A stretch of 64,000 bases of DNA from Alphaproteobacteria bacterium. Lineage in GTDB: Bacteria; Pseudomonadota; Alphaproteobacteria; Caulobacterales; Hyphomonadaceae. Location of the stretch: the NCBI GenBank assembly GCA_018830285.1, contig JAHJSB010000006.1:38356-102355 (forward strand), given 5' to 3'. Shown piece after piece: positions 1-9,196 of the stretch; position 1 is the stretch's first letter, and each line of letters starts with the position of its first letter. The notes beneath the pieces are model-generated. The model worked only from the letters and a program-made list of their open reading frames with translations. It searched no databases and was not told the origin of the DNA. The translations under genes were made by a program, and so were the position numbers.

Positions 1-105
1 CGGCAAGGGTGGGTTGCGATTTCTTAAGCAGCGCGCCACGTGGACGCCGACCGGGACGAGGCGTATATGATGAGTGTTATACATTATCATTCGGAGAGCG
101 ATCCC

Positions 106-702
106 ATGCGCCTTTTTGCCAGCCTGATATTGATGACAGCCGCCAGCCTGACAGCCGCGCCGGCCCTCGCGCAGGGTAATCAGGTTGAGCGCACGCAAGC
201 GGAAATCGTGGTCGAACAGGCGACTGAAAACCTTGCCACGGATCGCGCTGGCCGGGCGGATGCCATTCGCGATTGCGCCACGAAGGATTATGCCGCCTGC
301 ACGAGGCTGGGTGACCATTATCGCAAGGGCTGGGGCGGCATGCAGGACTACAAGGCGGCCGCGGAAGCCTATCGCAAGGCATGCACAGGCAAGGACGCGG
401 CTGGATGCGCGACACTCGGCTATCTCGCCACCAAGGGATACGGCATGGAGCAGGACCTGACGGAAGCCCGGCGCCTTTATAAAGTGTCGTGTGACCTTGG
501 CGAAGTCAGCGGCTGTGCCGGATATGGCAACATGGTGTTTGCGGGGAAGGGCGGCCCCAAGAATGTCGCCGAAGGCACACGCGTTCTCCAGTCAGCCTGC
601 GACACCGGATACAAATGGGCCTGTGACCGGATAACGGGCCTTGCCGCCTATGACCCGAACGATGACACATGGGAGCGCCTGAAGGACGGCGCCGGACGCT
701 GA
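106..702 (+). CDS. Secreted Sel1/Hcp-like cysteine-rich repeat protein
   Basis: The product is 198 residues with a cleavable signal peptide (hydrophobic run then APALAQG). About four Sel1-type helical repeats follow, roughly residues 50-190. Each repeat carries a pair of cysteines, as in GDHYRKGWGG / ACTGKDAAGCATLGY / SCDLGEVSGCAGYG / ACDTGYKWACDRI. The regular Cys pairs resemble the disulfide-linked repeats of Helicobacter Hcp proteins, which suits a periplasmic or secreted location. The ATG at 106 is preferred over the upstream GTG at 40 because it follows GGAGAG and starts directly with the signal peptide. Such repeats mediate protein binding; the partner is unknown. Confidence 0.85.
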   Translation: MRLFASLILMTAASLTAAPALAQGNQVERTQAEIVVEQATENLATDRAGRADAIRDCATKDYAACTRLGDHYRKGWGGMQDYKAAAEAYRKACTGKDAAGCATLGYLATKGYGMEQDLTEARRLYKVSCDLGEVSGCAGYGNMVFAGKGGPKNVAEGTRVLQSACDTGYKWACDRITGLAAYDPNDDTWERLKDGAGR

Positions 703-705
703 GGC

Positions 706-1266
706 TCAGCTGCCTGAGACGGGTTTCTCCGATGGGCTGAACATGGTGTTGACGAATGGCGGTAGCGTATCCGGGCGCTTCACAGGCGCTTGGGGTGCCG
801 CAATCGCTGGCTTGGGGGCCGGATCCTTGACGGGCGAGAACCAGTCCGCCGGTTGCTGTGGTGCGATCAGGAGATCGGCAAGGATGTTGGCACCTTCCTC
901 GACCCGCATGCTGGGCGCATAGGCGCGGCCTTCCAGGCGACAGCCGGGCCAGGCTTCAATCGTTTCGCTGGCACTGACCGAGCCCCTGATTTCGCCATGG
1001 ACGATGATAACCGTACCGGAGACATTGCCCTCGATAACCGCGCCAGCCTCGACGACCAGCAGGCTGTCCGTGGAAATGTCGCCTTTCAGGTGGGCTGACA
1101 GCATGGTCGGCCCGGTAAAGGCAAGTTTGCCCTCCAGTACGGACCCTGCCGTGATGAAGCTGCCTTCTTGAGACCGCGGCGCGCGCGATGATGCGGGTTG
1201 ATTGGCCAATGTCTTCGTCCCCTGGTGACTGAATACTTTGGGAAAAAGAAGCAAAATACGTGCCAT
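706..1266 (-). CDS. Bactofilin-family polymer-forming cytoskeletal protein
   Basis: The central region from about residue 35 is a bactofilin (DUF583) beta-helix: regularly spaced small and hydrophobic residues such as GSVLEGKLAF, LKGDISTDSLLVVEAGAVIEGNV and VIVHGEIRGSV, then a Pro/Ala-rich tail. Bactofilins polymerise without nucleotide and position envelope enzymes; this one has no membrane segment. The start is uncertain: an ATG at 1266 (MARILLL) and a TTG at 1209 (preceded by GGGGAC) are both possible, and the bactofilin core begins after either. The gene is divergent from a GH25 muramidase lipoprotein, so the two may share a promoter region and a role in local cell-wall modelling (inference). 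Confidence 0.85.
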   Translation of the reverse strand: MARILLLFPKVFSHQGTKTLANQPASSRAPRSQEGSFITAGSVLEGKLAFTGPTMLSAHLKGDISTDSLLVVEAGAVIEGNVSGTVIIVHGEIRGSVSASETIEAWPGCRLEGRAYAPSMRVEEGANILADLLIAPQQPADWFSPVKDPAPKPAIAAPQAPVKRPDTLPPFVNTMFSPSEKPVSGS

Positions 1267-1365
1267 ACGCGAATTAGGGCCCAGGCCTGCCACGTAGAGG
1301 TTGAGCCGCGGAAAGGTATGTCTTTGACCGCGACGGCGCCATGATTGCATGCCAGACTAATCTGG

Positions 1366-2037
1366 ATGAGACTCGTATTCCCAGTATTTGCGGTAGTTCT
1401 GGCGCTTGCCGCGTGTGCCCCGACAGGGGCGCCAGCATCAGGTGGCGGACTGTTGGCGCCCGGTGCGCGTGGCATCGACCTGTCGCATCACAATGGGCGG
1501 GTGGGCTGGGACGCCCTCGATACTGAGGGGCTTGATTTCATCTATCTCAAGGCCACCGAGGGACGCGACTGGAAGGACGCGGACTTCCAGATGAACTGGA
1601 TCGAGGCGACGCGGCGAGGATATGATGTCGGCGCCTATCATTTTTATATCCTGTGCAAGCCGGCAAAGGAACAGGCGGTCAATTTCATCCAGTCCGTCGA
1701 GGTGCGGCGCGGCACGCTGCCGCCAGCGGTCGACCTGGAGTATGCGCATAATTGCGAACCCTACCGGGACACGGCAGGCACGCGGGCCGAACTACAGGCA
1801 TTCCTCGACAGGCTGGAGGCTGAGTACGGCGCAACTCCAGTGATTTACACGACACCGGAATTCCACGCCGACTGGATCGCCGGTCATTTCGATCGCTACC
1901 CGCTCTGGATACGGAGTGTCGATGGCGCGCCGGACATGCCTTACGCGATCTGGCAGCATTCGATGCGAGGGAAGGTGGCGGGAATCGAGGGGCCTGTGGA
2001 CCTGAACAAGGCCGCAGGCGGCATGCCGGATGAATAA
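1366..2037 (+). CDS. GH25-family lysozyme-like lipoprotein
   Basis: The 223-residue product begins with a lipoprotein signal ending in the lipobox LAAC (Cys 15), so it is probably membrane anchored in the periplasm. The rest matches the glycoside hydrolase 25 (Chalaropsis lysozyme) barrel: GIDLSHHNGRVGWD near the N terminus, FIYLKATEG, GAYHFY, and the Asp-x-Glu pair in PPAVDLEY that forms the catalytic centre in this family. It would cleave the beta-1,4 bond between MurNAc and GlcNAc in peptidoglycan. I chose the ATG at 1366 because it gives a proper signal peptide; the TTG at 1345 and ATG at 1341 do not improve it. It is divergent from the bactofilin gene. Confidence 0.88.
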   Translation: MRLVFPVFAVVLALAACAPTGAPASGGGLLAPGARGIDLSHHNGRVGWDALDTEGLDFIYLKATEGRDWKDADFQMNWIEATRRGYDVGAYHFYILCKPAKEQAVNFIQSVEVRRGTLPPAVDLEYAHNCEPYRDTAGTRAELQAFLDRLEAEYGATPVIYTTPEFHADWIAGHFDRYPLWIRSVDGAPDMPYAIWQHSMRGKVAGIEGPVDLNKAAGGMPDE

Positions 2038-2053
2038 GCGATCCGGCATGCCG
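2019..2053. terminator. 13-bp inverted repeat between convergent genes
   Basis: A perfect 13-bp inverted repeat (arms 2019-2031 and 2041-2053, arm CGGCATGCCGGAT) with a 9-nt loop spans the stop codon of the GH25 gene and faces the end of ilvC. No T-tract follows on either side, so it may be a bidirectional stability or attenuation hairpin rather than a canonical intrinsic terminator. Confidence 0.5.
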
Positions 2054-2070
2054 ATGGGGTGTTGGAAAGT

Positions 2071-3786
<1,716 letters not shown>

Positions 3787-3790
<4 letters not shown>

Positions 3791-4356
3791 CCCTGTTCCT
3801 TTCCGCGCTTGATCGAGAGCACGCCGGTCCGGCTGACTTCCACCAGCCCGAGCGGGCGCATCAGGTCGATGAACTGGCTGATCTTGTCAGAGGCGCCGGT
3901 CAGCTCGAAAATAAAGCTCTCATTTGTCGTATCTATCACCCGGGCACGGAAGATCTCGGCGATGCGAAGGGCTTCGACGCGGACTTCGCCGGTGCCAGCA
4001 ACCTTGATCAGGGACAATTCGCGTTCAATGCCGCGCTTCGACTTAGTGATGTCGATCACTTCGCCTACAGGCACGATGCGCAGCAACTGGGCTTCGATCT
4101 GTTCGAGAATGTGCGGCGTACCCTGCGTGACAATGGTGATGCGCGAGCGGTGCTGGCTGGAATCGACCTCGGCAACCGTGAGGCTGTCAATATTGTAGCC
4201 CCGGCCTGAAAACAGGCCGACGACGCGCGCGAGGACACCGGGTTCGTTGTCGACAAGCACGGCCAGCGTACGCCGCTCGACCGCCTCGTCCGTATGCGAC
4301 AGGAAATAGGCCGATTTCGGTCCGGTGGGTGCGTCTCCGATTGTACCGTCGCTCAT
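3787..4356 (-). CDS. ilvH: Acetolactate synthase small (regulatory) subunit
   Basis: The 189-residue regulatory subunit binds valine through its N-terminal ACT domain and stimulates the IlvB catalytic subunit. The ACT signature is seen at about residues 29-60 (TLAVLVDNEPGVLARVVGLFSGRGYNIDSLTV). The C-terminal ALS_ss_C domain follows (RELSLIKV, ARVIDTTNESFIFELTGASDKISQFIDLM). The start overlaps the stop of the upstream membrane ORF (ATGA at 4353-4356) and its stop overlaps the start of the secreted ORF, so three genes are translationally coupled. The symbol ilvN is equally used for this subunit in alphaproteobacteria. Confidence 0.96.
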
Positions 4357-5051
4357 TGCATAGTCTCCGATTGTGTGTCCGGCGCGCGGGGTGCGTCGAG
4401 CACGAGCCCCGGCCTGCGGGTTTCAAGGCGGGCCTTCAGCGCCGTGGCGCGGTTGATGGCGTCGCGCCGGTTTTCCTGGGTCTGGTTGTCGTACCGCTCG
4501 ACAACCTTGTCGAGGCGGCGTGGATCAAGATGCGCCTGCAATTCGGACACCATCAGGCGGCGGCAATCTTCAATGAATTCCGCGCTGTTATCGCCCGTCG
4601 GGCCGCCTTCGCGGCGCATGGCGTCAAGCTCGAAATAGGCCCACATGACGGCGTCCAGGATGGGCGGGCGGTGGCCGCGATAGGCCCCGTCCTTGTCTGC
4701 GCCCTTATTGTCGGGATCGAGGTTCGGGAAGAACATGCGGCCGCGTTCCACGAGGGCCGACAGGCCGATCAGGAGGCTTGCCTTGCCACCGGCGAAGGTC
4801 GCGTCATTGGCCTGCAGATGACGGGTGCGCGCAAACATGGCCGCACGGCCGAGCGCGTCGATGGCGTGGTTGCCCCATTCGAGGCTGGCCGCATCAATGC
4901 TCTGGCGCAGGCGTTCGGTCTGCAGGCGGCGCTGACGCCGCGTTTCGGCGCGCGCGGCAAAGGCGCTGACAAGCGCAACCAGCGCAGAGCCGATCGCGAT
5001 CACCACATCAAGGTGTTCGCGCAGCAGGGCGAGGATTTCGCTCATACTCAT
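4353..5051 (-). CDS. Single-pass membrane hypothetical protein within the ilv operon
   Basis: The 232-residue product has one N-terminal membrane segment (about residues 15-34, VVIAIGSALVALVSAFAARA). An Arg/Gln-rich linker (ETRRQRRLQTERLRQSIDAA) and a mainly helical soluble domain of about 190 residues follow. I recognise no catalytic motif. It lies between ilvB and ilvH with only 39 bp to ilvB and a 4-bp overlap with ilvH, so it must be co-expressed with acetolactate synthase. Separation of the two synthase subunits by an unrelated ORF is unusual; ilvB and ilvH/N are normally adjacent. Confidence 0.8.
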   Translation of the reverse strand: MSMSEILALLREHLDVVIAIGSALVALVSAFAARAETRRQRRLQTERLRQSIDAASLEWGNHAIDALGRAAMFARTRHLQANDATFAGGKASLLIGLSALVERGRMFFPNLDPDNKGADKDGAYRGHRPPILDAVMWAYFELDAMRREGGPTGDNSAEFIEDCRRLMVSELQAHLDPRRLDKVVERYDNQTQENRRDAINRATALKARLETRRPGLVLDAPRAPDTQSETMQ

Positions 5052-5090
5052 CTACACAATCCGTCCCAAAACCCGATGCCTGTCCGGCTG

Positions 5091-6887
5091 CTATACCAGC
5101 TTCTTCCCGGCGTCACTGACCTCGTTACCAGTTATCTCCCCGAGGATCATCTCATTATGAGCAGACCCCGACGGAATCATCGGCAGGCAGTTTTCGGCCT
5201 TTTCGATGCGGCAATCGAACAGGACCGGACCATCATGGTCGATCATTTCCTGGATCTTCGCATCGAGTTCCTGCGGATTGTCGCAATGAATGCCATGGCC
5301 GCCAAGGGCCTCGGCGAGTTTGACAAAGTCCGGCAGGCTTTCGGAATAGGAATGCGAATAGCGCTCGCCATGCAGCAATTCCTGCCATTGGCGCACCATG
5401 CCCATCCATTCATTGTTCATGATGAACACCTTGATTGGCAGGCGGTGCTGAACGGCTGTGGAGAATTCCTGCATCACCATCTGGACAGAGGCTTCGCCCG
5501 CGATGTCGATGACGAGGGCGTCCGGATGCGCGACCTGAATACCAACGGCGGCGGGCAGGCCATACCCCATCGTGCCGAGGCCACCGCTTGTCATCCAGTG
5601 GTTCGGCTCCTCGAAACGATAGAATTGGGCCGCCCACATCTGGTGCTGGCCGACCTCGGTGGAAATATAGGTCTCCTGGTTCCGGGTGAGTTCGTAGAGG
5701 CGCTGGACTGCGTATTGCGGCTTGATCACGGTGTCCGAGTTTGCGTAGGCGAAGCAGTCACGGGCCCGCCATGCGGCGATCTGCTTCTGCCATTCTGCGA
5801 GATTCGGCTTCTTGCCCTTGCGAGCGCCAAGTTCCTTCAGGATCGCTTGCAGGGTGGCGGCGCAATCGCCGACAACGGGCACATCGACGCGCACGATCTT
5901 GTTGATCGAGGAGGGGTCGATATCGATGTGGACTTTCTTGGAATTCGGCGAGAAGGCGTCGATCCGGCCCGTGACCCGGTCGTCGAACCGGGCACCCAGA
6001 CAGATCATCAGGTCGCAGTCATGCATGGCATTATTGGCTTCAAAACTGCCATGCATGCCGACCATGCCGAGCCAGTCGGGGTGAGACGCTGCAAAGGCGC
6101 CAAGGCCCATCAGCGTGGACGTGACCGGTATGCCGGTTGCGGCCTGCAGTTCGCGCAGCAGTTTCGAGGCGCGGGGGCCCGAATTGATGACGCCGCCACC
6201 TGTGTAGAAGATCGGGCGCCTGGACGTCATGATCAGGTCTACAATCGCGGAAACAGCTTCCGGTTGGGGAATTGTGCGGGGGTTATAGGTCGGCTTGTGC
6301 ACGCCTTCCTTGCCGATATAGGTGCCGGTGGCGAACTGGACGTCTTTCGGGATGTCGATCACGACCGGGCCCGGTCGACCGGACGTCGCGATCAGGAATG
6401 CCTCATGGATGACGCGTGCCAGATCGTTCACGTCGGTGACCAGGTAATTGTGCTTGGAACAGGTACGGGTGATGCCGATCGTGTCGCATTCCTGGAATGC
6501 ATCCGTGCCGATCAGGTGGGTCGGAACCTGGCCGCACAGGACAACCATCGGAATGGAGTCCATCATCGCATCCGTGATCGGGGTGACCATATTGGTTGCG
6601 CCGGGACCGGAGGTCACAAGGGCGACACCGGGCTTGCCGGTCGACCGGGCATAGCCTTCGGCGGCATGGCCGGCGCCCTGTTCATGGCGGACCAGGATGT
6701 GGCGCAGGTCCGGCGCGGCGAACAGCGCGTCATAGATTGGCAGCACAGCGCCTCCCGGATAGCCGAAAAGCGAGTCCACCCCTTGTTCGCGCAGCGCCTC
6801 GATAACGATCTGGGCCCCTGACATGATGCGGGGTTCCGTCGGGGCCGGGCTGGCGGCGCGCGTCTTGGGCTTGGTGGTTGTGGTCAT
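5091..6887 (-). CDS. ilvB: Acetolactate synthase large (catalytic) subunit
   Basis: The 598-residue thiamine-diphosphate enzyme condenses two pyruvates, or pyruvate and 2-oxobutyrate, as the committed step of branched-chain amino acid synthesis. The N-terminal PYR domain shows FGYPGGAVLPIYDAL and the catalytic Glu in RHEQGAGHAAEGYAR; the FAD/central and PP domains follow. The metal/ThDP-binding motif, usually GDxS...N, reads GEAS...NN here, with Glu at residue 465 where Asp is usual. The start at 6887 follows a 109-nt leader holding an attenuator. It is the first structural gene of the cluster ilvB-ORF-ilvH-ORF-ilvC. Confidence 0.97.
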   Translation of the reverse strand: MTTTTKPKTRAASPAPTEPRIMSGAQIVIEALREQGVDSLFGYPGGAVLPIYDALFAAPDLRHILVRHEQGAGHAAEGYARSTGKPGVALVTSGPGATNMVTPITDAMMDSIPMVVLCGQVPTHLIGTDAFQECDTIGITRTCSKHNYLVTDVNDLARVIHEAFLIATSGRPGPVVIDIPKDVQFATGTYIGKEGVHKPTYNPRTIPQPEAVSAIVDLIMTSRRPIFYTGGGVINSGPRASKLLRELQAATGIPVTSTLMGLGAFAASHPDWLGMVGMHGSFEANNAMHDCDLMICLGARFDDRVTGRIDAFSPNSKKVHIDIDPSSINKIVRVDVPVVGDCAATLQAILKELGARKGKKPNLAEWQKQIAAWRARDCFAYANSDTVIKPQYAVQRLYELTRNQETYISTEVGQHQMWAAQFYRFEEPNHWMTSGGLGTMGYGLPAAVGIQVAHPDALVIDIAGEASVQMVMQEFSTAVQHRLPIKVFIMNNEWMGMVRQWQELLHGERYSHSYSESLPDFVKLAEALGGHGIHCDNPQELDAKIQEMIDHDGPVLFDCRIEKAENCLPMIPSGSAHNEMILGEITGNEVSDAGKKLV

Positions 6888-6930
6888 GAGGCTCTCGGAT
6901 TGTCTTGGAAAAATGGGTCAGGGCTGAATT

Positions 6931-6959
6931 AAAAAAGGGCCCCCTGAGGAGACCCTTTT
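6931..6959 (-). terminator. Attenuator terminator of the ilv leader
   Basis: Read on the minus strand, a 12-bp stem (plus-strand arms 6933-6944 and 6948-6959, two G-T wobbles) with a 3-nt loop is followed directly by six T. This is a strong intrinsic terminator about 45 nt before the ilvB start and 37 nt after the leader-peptide stop. That position fits ribosome-controlled attenuation. Confidence 0.9.
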
Positions 6960-6964
6960 GTGCG

Positions 6965-7006
6965 CGCATCCGCAACCGGCTGAATGGTCAGCCGACTACG
7001 GATGCG
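6965..7006 (-). promoter_or_regulatory. Leader RNA pause/anti-antiterminator hairpin
   Basis: The leader RNA can fold an outer 8-bp stem (6965-6972 with 6999-7006) enclosing an inner 7-bp hairpin (6977-6983 with 6988-6994, loop 4 nt). The outer 5' arm overlaps the last codons of the leader peptide. A ribosome stalled on its Val/Leu/Ile codons or on the stop would therefore compete with this structure, as in known amino-acid attenuators. The alternative antiterminator pairing was not worked out in full. Confidence 0.7.
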
Positions 7007-7034
7007 AAATAACGAGTACTTCTGGTTTGCGCAC
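6996..7034 (-). CDS. ilv leader peptide MRKPEVLVISHP
   Basis: This is a 12-codon ORF starting with GTG, 9 nt after a strong Shine-Dalgarno (GGAGG at 7044-7048). It encodes MRKPEVLVISHP with four consecutive branched-chain codons (Val, Leu, Val, Ile), and its stop lies inside the first leader hairpin. The arrangement of peptide, pause hairpin, U-tailed terminator and ilvB is the textbook layout for attenuation by charged branched-chain tRNA supply. Attenuation of ilvBN is, to my knowledge, described in Caulobacter, so the mechanism is expected; this peptide is read directly from the sequence. Confidence 0.88.
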   Translation of the reverse strand: MRKPEVLVISHP

Positions 7035-7058
7035 GGTGCGTTTCCTCCAACGTCGGGC

Positions 7059-8009
7059 TTAGGAATAATCTGCCTCTTTGGCGCTGTCAATCTCCCTATA
7101 AAGGGCATGAATAACCCTTAGGCGGTTTTCTGGCTCAGGCGACGGGATACGCGGCCAGAAAGGAAATTGCCTGCCGATCCACGTGAACTGCCTTTTTGCA
7201 TAGCGCCTTGTGTCGCGCTTTGCATTCTCGGCCGCCAGTTCCGCGCTGATCTCGCCGCGCGCAAAGGCGGTCAGCCAGGGCATGCCATGGGCTTTCATGG
7301 CGGGGAGTTCCGGATCAAGGCCGCGTTCCATCAGCGCGCGCGCCTCGTCCATGGCGCCCTGCATCAACATGCCCTCGAAACGGCGGTCGATCTTCTGGTA
7401 GAGACGGGCGCGCGGCGGGGTGAGCGCAAAACCGATCCATTCGCCATCATGCAGGACAGGCGGCTGGCGTTCCTCGTGGAAGTCGCTGATCGGGCGCCCG
7501 GTTGCAAGCCAGACTTCATAGGCGCGCGAGAGGCGCTGGCGGTCGCCGGTGCCCAGCCGTTCGGCTGTTTCCGGATCGACCGGCGCCAGCCGGTCACGCA
7601 GGCCTTCGGCGCCTTCAGATTCGGCGATGGCGCGGACATCGGCCCGGATATCCTCCGGAACCGGCGGGATGTTCGACAGGCCCTGTGTCAGGGCCAGCAG
7701 GTAGAGGCCTGTACCGCCAACGAGGATGGCGCGCTTGCCTTTCAGCTCCACGCGCTTGATTTCGCGCCGAACGTCTTCCAGCCAGTCGCCAGTGGAATAG
7801 CGTGTGGCGGCATCGACATGGCCAAAGAGATGGTGCTCGACACCATCCATTTCTGCGTCGTCGGGGCGCGCGCTGATAACCTGGAGGTCCCTGTAAACCT
7901 GCATGGAATCGGCGTTGATGACCTCACCGCCCAATCGCCGGGCAACGGCGATGGCGAGGGCGGTCTTGCCGCTGGCGGTCGGACCATGAATGAGGATTGC
8001 CGGATGCAT
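7059..8009 (-). CDS. miaA: tRNA dimethylallyltransferase
   Basis: The 316-residue enzyme transfers the dimethylallyl group to A37 of tRNAs reading UNN codons. The N terminus has the P-loop GPTASGKT (residues 9-16), then INADSMQVYRDLQVISARP (substrate loop) and LVGGTGLYLLALTQGL. A C-terminal GRQFPFW-like tail completes the normal length. It is divergent from serB and ends only 25 bp before the ilv leader peptide start. MiaA modification affects decoding and is known to influence attenuation of amino-acid operons in enterobacteria; a link here is only suggestive. Confidence 0.96.
   Translation of the reverse strand: MHPAILIHGPTASGKTALAIAVARRLGGEVINADSMQVYRDLQVISARPDDAEMDGVEHHLFGHVDAATRYSTGDWLEDVRREIKRVELKGKRAILVGGTGLYLLALTQGLSNIPPVPEDIRADVRAIAESEGAEGLRDRLAPVDPETAERLGTGDRQRLSRAYEVWLATGRPISDFHEERQPPVLHDGEWIGFALTPPRARLYQKIDRRFEGMLMQGAMDEARALMERGLDPELPAMKAHGMPWLTAFARGEISAELAAENAKRDTRRYAKRQFTWIGRQFPFWPRIPSPEPENRLRVIHALYREIDSAKEADYS
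7062..7090 (-). promoter_or_regulatory. Candidate ilv operon promoter
   Basis: On the minus strand a perfect TTGACA (plus positions 7085-7090) is followed after 17 bp by TATTCC (7062-7067), inside the last codons of miaA. Transcription would start near 7055, just before the leader-peptide ribosome-binding site. The -10 match is poor, so this is tentative. Confidence 0.4.
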
Positions 8010-8064
8010 GCTCCAGACCTAAGGGCTTGTCGGGCGCGTGGAAAGACACCAAGAGACTGAAAAT

Positions 8065-8988
8065 ATGACCCAGAACCCGGATACTTCCCGCAATTTCCTT
8101 GCTGTCACGGCTGTGGCAGCCCCATCAAATGCCTATCTTGCTGGGCAACTGGGGGATATTCTCGCTGCAGCCGGCGTCAATGAAATGCAGCTGCGGATTC
8201 TGTCAGACACCGGCCCATGGCAGGCGTGCGAATATGTGTTCGAGGCCGGGACCAAGAGGGAAGTCGACGCGGTTCGCGCCGGAGTGAAGGGGCTGGACGC
8301 GGACATTGCGGTCCTGCCTGCCGCGAACCGGCGCAAGCGTCTCCTGATCTCCGACATGGATTCAACCATCATCGGACAGGAATGCCTCGACGAGCTGGCA
8401 GATTTTGCCGGCCTCAAGGCGGAGGTCTCGGCAATCACCGAACGCGCGATGCGCGGCGAGCTTGATTTCGAGGGTGCGCTGGCGACGCGGGTGGCCATGC
8501 TCAAGGGACTGGAACTGACTGCCCTCGAGGCGGCCTATCGCGAACGCATCACGCTGAATCCCGGCGCGCGTACGCTGACTGCCACGATGAAGGCACATGG
8601 CGCCCATGCGCTGCTCGTATCGGGCGGCTTCACCTTCTTTACGTCTCGCGTCGCCGAGGCATCCGGATTCGACGCCCATCGCGGCAACACGCTGAGTGAT
8701 GATGGTGTGGTCCTGATGGGGGACGTTGGCAGGCCGATCCTCGGGCGTGAGGCGAAATTGACAGCGCTGGACGAGGCGGCAGCGGCCCATGGCCTTGTGC
8801 GAGATGATGCGCTGGCGCTCGGCGACGGCGCAAATGACCTCGACATGATCCGCGCAGCGGGCCTCGGCATTGCCTACCGGGCCAAGCCCATCGTTGCCGA
8901 GCAGGCTAAGGCGGCGATCAATCGTACAGACCTGACAGCCGCGCTATTCTTCCAGGGGTACGCGGCGAGCGAGTTTGTCACAGGATAG
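8065..8988 (+). CDS. serB: Phosphoserine phosphatase
   Basis: The 307-residue HAD-superfamily enzyme releases serine from O-phosphoserine, the last step of serine synthesis. The nucleophile motif DMDST begins at residue 97 (Asp97 nucleophile, Asp99 acid/base). LVSGGFTFF provides the motif II serine, and GDGANDLDMI is motif III. The roughly 90-residue N-terminal region precedes the catalytic core as in other proteobacterial SerB. The ATG at 8065 is favoured; a GTG at 8038 would add nine residues with no clear ribosome-binding site. It is divergently transcribed from miaA. Confidence 0.95.
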   Translation: MTQNPDTSRNFLAVTAVAAPSNAYLAGQLGDILAAAGVNEMQLRILSDTGPWQACEYVFEAGTKREVDAVRAGVKGLDADIAVLPAANRRKRLLISDMDSTIIGQECLDELADFAGLKAEVSAITERAMRGELDFEGALATRVAMLKGLELTALEAAYRERITLNPGARTLTATMKAHGAHALLVSGGFTFFTSRVAEASGFDAHRGNTLSDDGVVLMGDVGRPILGREAKLTALDEAAAAHGLVRDDALALGDGANDLDMIRAAGLGIAYRAKPIVAEQAKAAINRTDLTAALFFQGYAASEFVTG

Positions 8989-9196
8989 GCCTGCTCGTTT
9001 TGCAGGCTCTTCACCCCGGGTATCGCATGGTCTGCGAGCCGGCGTGACCGGTTGGTGGGCAAGGCGCGCCAATTCGATGCGTCGCGCCTGATAAATGTTG
9101 CGCTGCACCAAGAGTGATTGCGAACTGGCTCCAGTCGCGGGTGCATATCATTAGAGTTTCGCCAAACGCCCGCCCCATGTCCCGGAGGGCTCTCTG

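Noticed and set aside
4329..6821. A very long open frame (830 codons) on the plus strand across ilvB
   Set aside because: It lies exactly opposite ilvB and ilvH, has no domain content, and arises from high-GC codon bias of the real minus-strand genes.
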